Made by a program: the position numbers and the translations under genes
Shown: piece after piece, positions 11,601 through 17,606 of the stretch
Numbering within the stretch: the first letter of the stretch is position 1
How the letters are laid out: the number at the start of each line of letters is the position of its first letter
The notes under the pieces: generated by a model
Databases searched by the model: none
Told to the model about the DNA's origin: nothing
What the model saw: the letters and a program-made list of their open reading frames with translations, nothing else
Assembly: GCF_013305725.1 (NCBI RefSeq)
Contig: NZ_CP047883.1
Location: 537,001 to 601,000 of the forward strand
Direction of reading: 5' to 3'
DNA length: 64,000 nucleotides
Source: Streptococcus mitis
Lineage (GTDB): Bacteria > Bacillota > Bacilli > Lactobacillales > Streptococcaceae

Positions 11601-11662
11601 TTAAAGCCTACCTAGATCAAACAAATGATTTTAGAACCTCTATTTTTGCAAATAAAAAGTAA
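5615..11662 (+). CDS. iga: IgA1-protease-like zinc metalloprotease (family M26), cell surface
   Basis: A 2015-residue surface protease. The N-terminus has a YSIRK-like export signal (RFSLRKLAIGLVSA). A sorting motif LPNTG (about residues 97-101) and hydrophobic segments follow near the N-terminus, an unusual position typical of streptococcal M26 proteases. Next come a G5 domain (about 268-350), 17 copies of a 20-residue repeat (about 372-710), GLUG-type Gly-rich repeats (about 948-1035) and the catalytic domain with HEMTH at 1656-1660 and the third zinc ligand Glu1680. The C-terminal 400 residues match my memory of pneumococcal and mitis IgA1 proteases, which cleave the IgA1 hinge. A ZmpB-type specificity cannot be excluded. 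GAGAGGAT precedes the ATG. The gene is monocistronic between ileS and gpmA. Confidence 0.88.
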   Translation: MKKFFGEKQHRFSLRKLAIGLVSASISSLFFVSIASSGTVFAQENVSIHYKYVTDTELSKQEKDLIVKDIPKVAEDSESTYYLVYRMDEKAQLGQLPNTGGHNNLVTVFTGGALASIGFLIFAVSRKKGKKNALLKVVLITGMGSGLLSSVQAIENQLLLQYNQEYQLSQGDSLPLPRTLSGYTYLGYIKQDKNGILQETTARGQKLDDTVQPHLQTKNDGQKLGDEQKAQSPTSPAEKPIPSQDSSNPKPSGIASVDPQDEVLAGRVNKPELLYKEQEIETKLDFAEVVQENPDLTEGTIRVKQEGRAGKKIELVRIFTVENQEISREVLLTKVDEALPRIVEKGTKKAVTPSETPFSARKGEPESQASLPEYRGEQSGAIVAPETAEKSEYRGTQSGAVVEPEKVDSQPEYQGTQSGAIVEPETQPSLPEYKGEQSGAIVDPEQLPPTPEYTGSQSGAIVEPETQPSLPEYKGEQSGAVVAPETAEKLAYTGTQAGAVVEPEQVAPSPEYQGTQAGAIVEPEKVDPEVGGVQSGALVEPETTDKPAYTGEQSGAIVDPEQVLPTPEYTGTQSGAIVAPETADKPEYKGEQSGAIVEPEQIPSKPSYTGTQSGAIVEPEQVAPQPEYTGTQAGTIVEPETHASLPEYKGEQSGAVVAPETADKPEYTGIQSGAIVGPEQAPSKPSYTGTQSGAIVEPEQVAPLPEYTGNIEQVKPETPSEKPQEKDPEKTLELRNVSDLELYSQTNGTYKQHVSLDSVPSNIDTYFVKVKSSSFKDVYLPVASITAEIKNGQSVYKIIAKAEKLQQELENKYVDNFTFYLAKKATEETTTFTSFSNLVKAINKNLSGTYHLAASLNANEVDLGPDDRSYIRGTFTGQLIGEKDGKRYAIYNLKKPLFESLRGATVEKLSLKNVSISGKDDIGSLANEATDNTKIKQVHVYGVLAGERGIGGLLAKADQSSITESSFKGRIVNTYETTAAYNIGGLVGHLTGGRASLTKSKATVAISSNTNSSDQTVGGLAGLVDQDAYIQDSYAEGDINNVKHFGRVAGVAGYLWDRKTNEEQHAGRLTNVLSDVNVTNGNAITGYHYNEMKVANTFSNKANRVYNVTLVREEVVSKESFEERGTMLDASEVTNKKAEINPLTPPTVEPLSTSGSKESDFSKVKNYQAQRALAYKNIEKLLPFYNKATIVKYGNLVNENSLLYQKELLSAVMMKDDQVITDIVSNKQTANKLLLHYQDHSSETFQLKYQTDFAKLAEYSLGDTGLLYTPNQFLYNQETIIRQVLPELKKVNYHSDAIRNTLAISPKVKQTELYLEEQFTKTKEHLEDSLRKLLSADAGLVENNQVMTGYIVDKIKRNKEALLLGMSYLERWYNFSYGQVNIKDLVLYHLDFFGKGNASPLDTLIELGKSGFNNLLAKNNVDTYGISLASHHGTTDLFSTLENYRKVFLPNTSNNDWFKKQTKAFIVEEKSTIAEVKVKQEQAGTKYSIGVYDRITSSTWKYRNMVLPLLTLPERSVFVISTLSSLGFGAYDRYRNRDYKAGDELNKFVEENARETAKRQRDHYDYWYRILDNQGREKLYRTILLYDAYKFGDDYTEGKASTIADFENSNPAMQHFFGPVGNKVVHNHHGAYATGDGVYYMSYRMLDKDGAITYTHEMTHDSDQDIYLGGYGRRSGLGPEFFAKGLLQAPDHPNDATITINSILKHLKSDSLEGSRLQVLDPTERFKDAADLQKYAHNMFDLIYMLEYLEGQSIVKKLNVSQKMEALRKIENKYVKDPADGNEVYATNVVKELTEEEARNLTNFDSLIDHNILSAREYQSGDYERNGYYTIKLFAPIFSALSSEKGTPGDLMGRRIAYELLAAKGFKDGMVPYISNQYEEIAKQNGQTINLYGKKQGLVTDKLVLEKLFGGQYSSWAAFKKAMYQERVAQFDHLNKVTFKDPTQSWMSNATKTIQRVNELQELMDQAVLQDAEGTRWSDYNPETDSAVHKLKRAVFKAYLDQTNDFRTSIFANKK
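6730..7740 (+). repeat. 17 tandem 60-bp repeats within the iga-like gene
   Basis: The units encode about 20 residues with the core Q(S/A)GAIVEPE preceded by (E/A)Y(T/K/Q/R)G. Seventeen cores can be counted; one unit (about 7190-7240) is degenerate at its start. Linkers fall into a few alternating types (APETA.K, EPETQPSL, EPEQVAP, DPEQ), which suggests duplication of blocks of two or more units. The tract is Pro/Glu-rich and probably an extended stalk. Confidence 0.9.
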
Positions 11663-11733
11663 TGAATTATAGAAGTTCCTAATCAGGATGAGAGGACTTT
11701 ACTTCCTGACTGTCAGAACTTATCGATTTTAAC

Positions 11734-11762
11734 TAGCTTTTTTGTGAAAAATTGTGTAAAAT
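11734..11762 (+). promoter_or_regulatory. Probable promoter of gpmA
   Basis: An extended -10 (TGTGTAAAAT, hexamer TAAAAT at 11757-11762) lies about 50 bp before gpmA, with only a poor -35 (TAGCTT at 11734-11739). A small GAGGGGAAACCTC hairpin lies in the leader and AAAGGAG is the ribosome binding site. Confidence 0.5.
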
Positions 11763-11814
11763 AGAATAGATAAACGAGGGGAAACCTCGGAAAATTTAAA
11801 GGAGAATCCATCTA

Positions 11815-12507
11815 ATGGTAAAATTGGTTTTTGCTCGCCACGGTGAGTCTGAATGGAACAAAGCTAACCTTTTCACTGGTTGGGCTGATGTTGATTTGTC
11901 TGAAAAAGGTACACAACAAGCGATTGACGCTGGTAAATTGATCAAAGAAGCTGGTATCGAATTTGACCAAGCTTACACTTCAGTATTGAAACGTGCGATC
12001 AAAACAACTAACTTGGCTCTTGAAGCTTCTGACCAATTGTGGGTTCCAGTTGAAAAATCATGGCGTTTGAACGAACGTCACTACGGTGGTTTGACTGGTA
12101 AAAACAAGGCTGAAGCTGCTGAACAATTTGGTGATGAGCAAGTTCACATCTGGCGTCGTTCATACGATGTATTGCCTCCAAACATGGATCGTGATGATGA
12201 GCATTCAGCTCACACTGACCGTCGTTACGCTTCACTTGACGATTCAGTTATTCCAGATGCTGAAAACTTGAAAGTGACTTTGGAACGTGCCCTACCATTC
12301 TGGGAAGATAAAATCGCTCCAGCTCTTAAAGATGGTAAAAACGTATTCGTAGGAGCTCACGGTAACTCAATCCGTGCCCTTGTAAAACACATCAAAGGTT
12401 TGTCAGATGACGAGATCATGGACGTGGAAATCCCTAACTTCCCACCATTGGTATTCGAATTCGATGAAAAATTGAACGTAGTTTCTGAATACTACCTTGG
12501 AAAATAA
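11815..12507 (+). CDS. gpmA: 2,3-bisphosphoglycerate-dependent phosphoglycerate mutase
   Basis: Cytosolic glycolytic enzyme interconverting 3- and 2-phosphoglycerate. The 230-residue length is normal. The catalytic RHGE motif (Arg8, His9, Gly10, Glu11) with the continuation [12 protein letters not shown], the [16 protein letters not shown] segment, and the second catalytic histidine in [10 protein letters not shown] are all present. Codon use is strongly biased, as expected of a highly expressed gene. It has its own promoter and terminator and appears monocistronic. Confidence 0.98.
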   Translation: MVKLVFARHGESEWNKANLFTGWADVDLSEKGTQQAIDAGKLIKEAGIEFDQAYTSVLKRAIKTTNLALEASDQLWVPVEKSWRLNERHYGGLTGKNKAEAAEQFGDEQVHIWRRSYDVLPPNMDRDDEHSAHTDRRYASLDDSVIPDAENLKVTLERALPFWEDKIAPALKDGKNVFVGAHGNSIRALVKHIKGLSDDEIMDVEIPNFPPLVFEFDEKLNVVSEYYLGK

Positions 12508-12513
12508 TTTGTA

Positions 12514-12550
12514 AAAAGAAAGCCTAGGAATACCTAGGTTTTTCTTTTTA
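12514..12550 (+). terminator. Terminator after gpmA
   Basis: AAGCCTAGG-AATA-CCTAGGTT forms a compact stem followed by a T-rich tail (TTTTTCTTTTTATT). Confidence 0.85.
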
Positions 12551-12621
12551 TTCTAGTATCCAACTCTTCGAAAAAGCGTTATAATGATATTAAGAAGTAG
12601 TTAAAGAAAGTGAGGTTGATA

Positions 12622-13323
12622 ATGGCTTATATTGAGATGAAACATTGTTACAAGCGTTATCAGGTTGGGGAGACGGATATTGTGGCCAATCGTGATGTGA
12701 ATTTTGAGATTGAAAAGGGTGAATTGGTCATTATTCTAGGTGCATCTGGTGCAGGCAAGTCAACGGTTCTTAATCTTCTTGGGGGAATGGATACCAATGA
12801 CGAGGGGGAAATCTGGATTGATGGTGCCAATATTGCAGACTACAATTCCCACCAGAGAACCAATTACCGCCGCAATGATGTCGGTTTTGTTTTTCAGTTT
12901 TATAATCTAGTTTCCAATCTAACCGCTAAGGAAAATGTGGAATTGGCCTCAGAAATCGTGATGGATGCCTTGAATCCTGAGCAAGTTTTGACAGATGTAG
13001 GTCTGGCTCATCGTCTCAATAACTTTCCAGCCCAGCTTTCTGGAGGGGAGCAACAGCGAGTCTCCATTGCACGCGCGGTAGCTAAAAATCCTAAAATTCT
13101 CCTTTGTGATGAACCAACTGGAGCCTTGGATTATCAGACAGGCAAGCAAGTCTTGAAGATTCTCCAAGACATGTCTCGTCAAAAGGGAGCGACGGTAATC
13201 ATCGTGACTCACAATAGCTCGCTAGCTCCTATCGCAGATCGGGTGATTCACATGCGTGATGCCACTGTTATGAGAGTAACAATCAATGCGCATCCACAGG
13301 CTATCGATACATTGGAGTATTAG
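12622..13323 (+). CDS. ABC transporter ATP-binding protein (MacB/LolD type)
   Basis: A 233-residue ATPase with Walker [10 protein letters not shown] (about residues 40-48), signature [14 protein letters not shown], Walker [13 protein letters not shown] and a switch histidine in IIVTHNSS. This subfamily pairs with FtsX-like permeases. The frame is open from 12610, but the ATG at 12622 follows a GTGAGG ribosome binding site and starts the domain properly. The permease starts 1 bp after the stop, so the two form one operon and one transporter. The substrate is unknown; related pairs export peptides or lipids or act as mechanotransmission systems. A TATAAT at 12580-12585 may be the promoter. Confidence 0.92.
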   Translation: MAYIEMKHCYKRYQVGETDIVANRDVNFEIEKGELVIILGASGAGKSTVLNLLGGMDTNDEGEIWIDGANIADYNSHQRTNYRRNDVGFVFQFYNLVSNLTAKENVELASEIVMDALNPEQVLTDVGLAHRLNNFPAQLSGGEQQRVSIARAVAKNPKILLCDEPTGALDYQTGKQVLKILQDMSRQKGATVIIVTHNSSLAPIADRVIHMRDATVMRVTINAHPQAIDTLEY

Positions 13324-13324
13324 C

Positions 13325-16027
13325 ATGAAAAAAACATACCGAAAAGACTTGCTCCAGTCGGTGACTGCTTCCAAGGGACGCTTTGCTTCTATCTTGACCT
13401 TGATGATGCTGGGTTCTTTAGCCCTAGTTGGCCTCAAAGTGGCCAGTCCAAACATGGAACGTACTGCAGAAGATTATCTCCGTAAAGGAAATACCTTGGA
13501 TCTGGCCGTGATAGCTGATTATGGCTTGGATAAAAAGGATCAAGACGAACTAAAGACCCTTCAAGGAGCAAGTGTTGAGTTTGGCTATATGGCAGACCTA
13601 ACCGTTGAAAATAGTGAAGAAGCGGTTCGACTTTATTCTAAGCCAGAGGGAATTTCAACTTTTCAAGTGACAGAAGGGCGACTGCCAGAAGCTGATGAGG
13701 AAATTGCCTTGGCAGATTTCTGGAAAGACCGCTATCAGATTGGGCAAACTATCACCTTTAGCAAGAAAGAAGAAGGGAAGACCGTCATAAAATCCCAATC
13801 TTTCACCATTACTGGATTTGTTCAGTCGGGTGAGATGCTTTCTCAAGAAGACTTGGGAGGGGCTAGTAGTGGAAATGGAAGCTTGACTGGTTATGGAGTG
13901 ATTGTAGCTAGTCAGTTTGATACAGAAGTGTACAGTATTGCGCGTGTGCGCTATGATGATTTAAAAAATTTGGATGCTTTTTCATCAGACTATAGAAGCA
14001 AACGAGATCAACATCAGGAAGCATTGCAAGACTTGCTGGCTGATAATGGTCAAAAAAGATTGGCAAGTATCAAAGCAAATGGGCAAAAGAGCTTGGATGA
14101 TGGAAAAGAGCAGCTCCAAACAGCTGAAAGTAACCTTCAAAAAGGCAAGAGTCAGTTAGAACAGGCTGAAAGTCGATTGAAAACTCAAGAAGAACAAGTG
14201 ACCGCTTTTCCTGAGCCTCAAAAGAGTCAAGCCAAGGAGCAATTGACAAAATCTAAGAAAGAATTGGCTACAGAAAAAGAAAAAATGGCTCAGACAGAGA
14301 GTAATCTAGACAAGGAAAAAGAGAAGCTTGAACAACGACAGAAAGAGCTTGATGAACTGGCAGAGCCTACTTACCATGTATACAACCGCCAAACCATGCC
14401 AGGTGGTCAAGGCTATCTCATGTACAGTAACGCTTCAGCAAGCATTCGTTCCGTCGGGAATATCTTCCCCGTGGTGCTTTATATGGTCGCTGCAATGGTG
14501 GCCTTTACAACGATGACTCGCTTTGTAGATGAAGAACGCACCAATGCTGGTATTTTTAAGGCTCTAGGTTACCGAAATCGAGATATAGTTGCCAAGTTTG
14601 TTCTCTATGGTTTTCTTGCAGGAACTGTAGGTACTATCTTAGGAACACTTCTAGGACATTATCTCCTTGCAGGAGTGATTTCAGATGTTATAACTGCTGG
14701 GATGGTCGTTGGAAAAAGCCAGGAGTATTTTTACTGGTCTTATAGCCTCTTTGCCCTAACCTTAAGTTGGGTATCCAGTGTTTTGCCGGCTTATCTGGTG
14801 GCACGGAGGGAATTACACGATGAAGCAGCCCAACTCTTGCTTCCCAAACCTCCCGTTAAAGGATCAAAGATTTTGCTGGAACGGTTGAGCTTTATATGGA
14901 GTCGTTTGAGCTTCACTCATAAGGTTACTGCGCGAAATATTTTCCGTTATAAGCAACGGATGTTGATGACCATTTTTGGAGTTGCGGGTTCGGTTGCTCT
15001 CCTATTTGCAGGTCTTGGCATTCAGTCTTCTGTGGGAGGAGTTGTCGAGCGTCAATTTGAACAAATCCAGCAATACCAGATGATTGTAGCGGAAAAGAGC
15101 AGTGTAACGGAGCAAGAAAAAGTAGACCTAGAAAGTGCCTTGCAATCTGAGTCTATCCATGCTTATCAAAAAATTTACTCTAAATCCATTGAAAAAGATT
15201 TCAAAGGAAAAACAGGACTTCAGACTATCACCATAATGGTCACAAGCCGAGAAAATTTCAAACCCTTTATCGCACTAGAGGAAAATGGCCAAGAGGTGCA
15301 GGTCACAGATGGAGCAGTCGTAAGTCAAAAACTAGCTCAACTAGCAGGTGTTACGGTTGGAGATAAGCTGGAGCTTGATGGAAAAGAAATCAAGGTATCG
15401 GCTATTTCTGAAAACTATGTTGGACACTTTGTTTATCTCAACCGAGCGACATACGAACAAGTCTACGGTACCAGTCCACAAGACAATACCTACCTAGTAA
15501 AATTAAAAGAGCCAACACCATCCAATACGGAGAAAGAAGCTGCGGCCTTTATGAAAAAAACTGCTGTTTCTGGGGTGGTCCAAAATGCAACGGCTATCCA
15601 CCTCTTTGAATCTGTAGCCAATTCTCTCAATAAAACCATGGCAATCCTTATCCTTGTTTCCGTCTTGCTAGCCATTGTCATTCTTTACAATCTCACCAAT
15701 ATCAATGTGGCAGAACGTATCCGTGAACTTTCGACCATCAAGGTTCTCGGTTTCCATAATAAAGAAGTGACCCTCTATATCTACCGCGAGACCATGGTGC
15801 TGTCTTTTGTGGGGATTGTTCTCGGTTTGGTGGCCGGCTACTATTTACATCAATTTTTGATTCAAATGATCTCACCTGCCACCATACTTTTTTATCCACG
15901 AGTCAGCTGGGAAGTCTATGCTCTTCCAATCGTCGCAGTGACTGTGATATTAGCCTTACTGGGTCTCTTTGTCAATCATCACTTGAGAAAGGTGGATATG
16001 CTTGAAGCTCTGAAATCAGTAGAGTAG
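13325..16027 (+). CDS. FtsX-like ABC transporter permease with a long extracytoplasmic coiled coil
   Basis: A 900-residue membrane protein. A first transmembrane helix near residues 20-40 is followed by an extracytoplasmic region containing a long coiled coil (about 245-347, Lys/Glu/Gln-rich). Three helices make the first FtsX domain (about 378-500), then come a further helix (MTIFGVAGSVALLFAGLG), a second extracytoplasmic domain and three C-terminal helices (second FtsX domain). The ATG at 13325 is chosen over an upstream in-frame ATG (13286) that lies inside the ATPase gene. The coiled coil resembles that of FtsX-like permeases acting on envelope or peptidoglycan processes, but the cargo cannot be told from the sequence. 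Confidence 0.9.
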   Translation: MKKTYRKDLLQSVTASKGRFASILTLMMLGSLALVGLKVASPNMERTAEDYLRKGNTLDLAVIADYGLDKKDQDELKTLQGASVEFGYMADLTVENSEEAVRLYSKPEGISTFQVTEGRLPEADEEIALADFWKDRYQIGQTITFSKKEEGKTVIKSQSFTITGFVQSGEMLSQEDLGGASSGNGSLTGYGVIVASQFDTEVYSIARVRYDDLKNLDAFSSDYRSKRDQHQEALQDLLADNGQKRLASIKANGQKSLDDGKEQLQTAESNLQKGKSQLEQAESRLKTQEEQVTAFPEPQKSQAKEQLTKSKKELATEKEKMAQTESNLDKEKEKLEQRQKELDELAEPTYHVYNRQTMPGGQGYLMYSNASASIRSVGNIFPVVLYMVAAMVAFTTMTRFVDEERTNAGIFKALGYRNRDIVAKFVLYGFLAGTVGTILGTLLGHYLLAGVISDVITAGMVVGKSQEYFYWSYSLFALTLSWVSSVLPAYLVARRELHDEAAQLLLPKPPVKGSKILLERLSFIWSRLSFTHKVTARNIFRYKQRMLMTIFGVAGSVALLFAGLGIQSSVGGVVERQFEQIQQYQMIVAEKSSVTEQEKVDLESALQSESIHAYQKIYSKSIEKDFKGKTGLQTITIMVTSRENFKPFIALEENGQEVQVTDGAVVSQKLAQLAGVTVGDKLELDGKEIKVSAISENYVGHFVYLNRATYEQVYGTSPQDNTYLVKLKEPTPSNTEKEAAAFMKKTAVSGVVQNATAIHLFESVANSLNKTMAILILVSVLLAIVILYNLTNINVAERIRELSTIKVLGFHNKEVTLYIYRETMVLSFVGIVLGLVAGYYLHQFLIQMISPATILFYPRVSWEVYALPIVAVTVILALLGLFVNHHLRKVDMLEALKSVE

Positions 16028-16052
16028 GTCAAGTTTTTAAACAGTAAATCAG

Positions 16053-16081
16053 TTGACAAAGTCTCTGCTTCTTGGTAGAAT
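16053..16081 (+). promoter_or_regulatory. Promoter of rpsO
   Basis: TTGACA at 16053-16058 and TAGAAT at 16076-16081 are separated by 17 bp. The leader to 16171 contains a GC-richer stretch with GGTTGCAGGCATGCCAACC, which can fold and may serve S15 autoregulation; that role is inferred, not shown. Confidence 0.8.
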
Positions 16082-16171
16082 AAGAACTGTCGTAAAGACA
16101 AATAACTTCTTCTTGGTTGCAGGCATGCCAACCTGTCACTCGGATGAAGCCAAATAAAAAGGAGAAACATC

Positions 16172-16441
16172 ATGGCAATCTCAAAAGAGAAAAAAAATGA
16201 AATCATCGCACAATATGCACGTCACGAAGGTGATACAGGTTCAGTAGAGGTTCAAGTTGCTGTCCTTACTTGGGAAATCAACCACCTTAACGAACACATC
16301 AAACAACACAAAAAAGACCACGCTACTTACCGTGGATTGATGAAAAAAATCGGTCGCCGTCGTAACTTGCTTGCATACTTGCGTAAAAACGACGTTAACC
16401 GTTACCGTGAGTTGATCAACTCTCTAGGACTTCGTCGCTAA
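16172..16441 (+). CDS. rpsO: 30S ribosomal protein S15
   Basis: An 89-residue primary 16S rRNA-binding protein of the small subunit platform. The S15 signature is present: [35 protein letters not shown] and the C-terminal [29 protein letters not shown] precedes the ATG. It has a consensus promoter and is followed by a long noncoding, terminator-rich region. Confidence 0.98.
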   Translation: MAISKEKKNEIIAQYARHEGDTGSVEVQVAVLTWEINHLNEHIKQHKKDHATYRGLMKKIGRRRNLLAYLRKNDVNRYRELINSLGLRR

Positions 16442-16536
16442 TTCAAGATACAAAGGCCGTCAAAAGCACAAAGCAAAAATAGGAAAATTGACGAAGAAAC
16501 TTCAGTTTCTAGGAGATTTTATCTTTTTTGCCAAGT

Positions 16537-16601
16537 GCTTAGGCCGTGTTCAATTGAGCATATCTTGATAATGAAGCTACTCTAAAATGGGTAGCTTTTT
16601 T
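16537..16601 (+). repeat. 65-bp direct repeat, copy 1 (with terminator)
   Basis: Begins GCTTAGGCCGTGTTCAATTG and ends with the hairpin AAGCTACTC...GGGTAGCTT plus a T run. It is identical to 16820-16884 except for one base in the hairpin loop. Confidence 0.9.
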
Positions 16602-16605
16602 ACTT

Positions 16606-16665
16606 TTGTCACCTTACCTTGGTATGATCAAGTATTATCTTTGGTTACGGTTCCTAGCACTGTAA
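16606..16665 (+). repeat. 60-bp diverged direct repeat, left copy
   Basis: Runs from TTGTCACCTTAC to TAGCACTGTAA and aligns without gaps to 18295-18354. The shared core is GGTTACGGTTC(C/T)TAGCACTGTAA. The two copies bracket the CRISPR array and cadD. Confidence 0.75.
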
Positions 16666-16683
16666 GGTAAAATAAACCAGAAT

Positions 16684-16708
16684 GATTTCCCTTCGGGGAG
16701 ATTTTTTT
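16684..16708 (+). terminator. Terminator hairpin with TTCG loop
   Basis: ATTTCCC-TTCG-GGGAGAT is followed by seven T. No open reading frame ends nearby upstream, so the transcript it stops is not evident. Confidence 0.75.
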
Positions 16709-16777
16709 GTTTCACTAAAAATTTTGTACAATCTTCGGCTTGTCGCCTAGTCTATAAACGTTTTATACAGCAAGAAT

Positions 16778-16811
16778 AAAGCTTTCTGATTTCAGAGAGC
16801 TTTTTGTTTTT
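16778..16811 (+). terminator. Terminator hairpin without an upstream gene
   Basis: AGCTTTCTGA and TCAGAGAGCT pair with one G-T wobble, followed by TTTTTGTTTTT. Confidence 0.75.
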
Positions 16812-16819
16812 ATCCGCTT

Positions 16820-16884
16820 GCTTAGGCCGTGTTCAATTGAGCATATCTTGATAATGAAGCTACTCTAAATTGGGTAGCTTTTTT
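16820..16884 (+). repeat. 65-bp direct repeat, copy 2 (with terminator)
   Basis: Near-identical to 16537-16601, including the hairpin and T run at its end (16856-16884). Confidence 0.9.
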
Positions 16885-16911
16885 GTATGGATTTTATCCC
16901 AATCTCAAATC

Positions 16912-16940
16912 AGCTCTCTAATTTTCAGAGGGCTTTTTTT
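16912..16940 (+). terminator. Terminator directly before the CRISPR array
   Basis: AGCTCTCT...AGAGGGCT plus seven T ends 6 bp before the first CRISPR repeat. A close relative lies after cadD (18264-18291). Confidence 0.75.
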
Positions 16941-16946
16941 ATTGAG

Positions 16947-17307
16947 GTTTTATCGGTCACAATTTTGGAGACTACAAAAACTGCGGCGACGAAGTATGGA
17001 ACAGTTTATGTGTTTTATCGGTCACAATTTTGGAGACTACAAAAACTTCTGGTCGTCCAGAGAAGTTACGAGCAAAGTTTTATCGGTCACAATTTTGGAG
17101 ACTACAAAAACTTACAGTCACACCCATTAGTGTCAAACTGAGTTTTATCGGTCACAATTTTGGAGACTACAAAAACTTGCTTTTTCATCTCTTAAATTAT
17201 TTTCTAGTTTTATCGGTCACAATTTTGGAGACTACAAAAACTATCGGTCGAGCACAGTTATCTCAGACATCGTTTTATCGGTCACAATTTTGGAGACTAC
17301 AAAAACC
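16947..17307. CRISPR. CRISPR array, 6 repeats and 5 spacers, no adjacent cas genes
   Basis: Repeats start at 16947, 17012, 17077, 17142, 17207 and 17272 with an exact 65-bp period. Each begins GTTTTATCGGTCACAATTTT and ends GGAGACTACAAAAAC; the first 35 bases are identical in all six. Base 36 is T in the first five and C in the last, so the unit is 36+29 or 35+30. The five intervening sequences are unrelated to each other. Read on the reverse strand the repeat begins GTTTTTGTAGTCTC, resembling type II-A (CRISPR1-like) streptococcal repeats; direction of transcription is unresolved. No cas gene occurs anywhere in the window and no tracrRNA anti-repeat was recognised by eye. Confidence 0.88.
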
Positions 17308-17344
17308 TCAAATGGTATCAGCTAATGACACCATAAAGGTGCGT

Positions 17345-17373
17345 AGCTACTCGGCTTTTCAAGCCGAGTAGCT
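17345..17373. repeat. Perfect 13-bp inverted repeat
   Basis: AGCTACTCGGCTT and AAGCCGAGTAGCT flank a 3-base loop between the CRISPR array and cadD. No T run follows on the + strand, so it is not a typical rightward terminator. Confidence 0.85.
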
Positions 17374-17400
17374 GTCTGCAAGCCCCTTCGGAGAGCCCAC

Positions 17401-17436
17401 ACTTTACGAAGTAAAGTATAGTATGTTATACTTTAC
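17401..17436 (+). promoter_or_regulatory. Promoter with overlapping alternative inverted repeats upstream of cadD
   Basis: An extended -10 (TGTTATACT, hexamer 17427-17432) with TTACGA at 17404-17409 (17-bp spacing) is embedded in palindromes. ACTTTAC (17401-17407) pairs with GTAAAGT (17411-17417), and GTAAAGTATA (17411-17420) pairs with TATACTTTAC (17427-17436), so the middle arm can join only one partner. This could be an operator for a metal-sensing repressor lying over the promoter. No regulator gene (such as cadX or cadC) is present beside it. Confidence 0.6.
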
Positions 17437-17500
17437 ATGGAAGTGGTCACCGAATTCCAGTTAGAAATTACTTTGTAACTACGTTTTGAGGAGGAGTAAA

Positions 17501-17575
17501 ATGCTTTCCTATGTTCGACATTACCCACTAGCGATAGCTAAATTAATGTGTCTGTGCTCTCCTAAAATCTGCTGA
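17501..17575 (+). CDS. Candidate 24-residue leader peptide upstream of cadD
   Basis: A short frame from ATG 17501 to TGA 17575 with a strong ribosome binding site (GAGGAGGAG, 17489-17497). The peptide, beginning MLSYVRHYPLAIAKLMC, ends in a Cys-rich tail with Cys17, Cys19 and Cys24. It ends 31 bp before cadD, whose own ribosome binding site is AGGAGG at 17595-17600. I do not recognise it. The good ribosome binding site and the position after the palindromic promoter suggest a translated leader that could tune cadD by attenuation or coupling; it may equally be the remnant of a longer gene. Confidence 0.45.
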   Translation: MLSYVRHYPLAIAKLMCLCSPKIC

Positions 17576-17606
17576 TTTATTACTGACCAATACAGGAGGT
17601 TTTTTT

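Larger units (their letters stand above)
16442..16946 (+). other. Noncoding region with stacked terminators and duplicated segments
   Basis: No gene is visible. At least five terminator-like hairpins occur: 16573-16601, 16684-16708 (TTCG tetraloop), 16778-16811, 16856-16884 and 16912-16940. Two 65-bp copies and one of the 60-bp copies described separately lie here. So many terminators after one ribosomal gene suggest that genes or small RNA genes once ended here, or that the intergenic block grew by duplication. Confidence 0.75.

Noticed and set aside
16870..17371. Overlapping + strand frames of 84-113 residues across the CRISPR array
   Set aside because: Their repeated peptides are only translations of the CRISPR repeat in different frames; the 65-bp period shifts frame each time.
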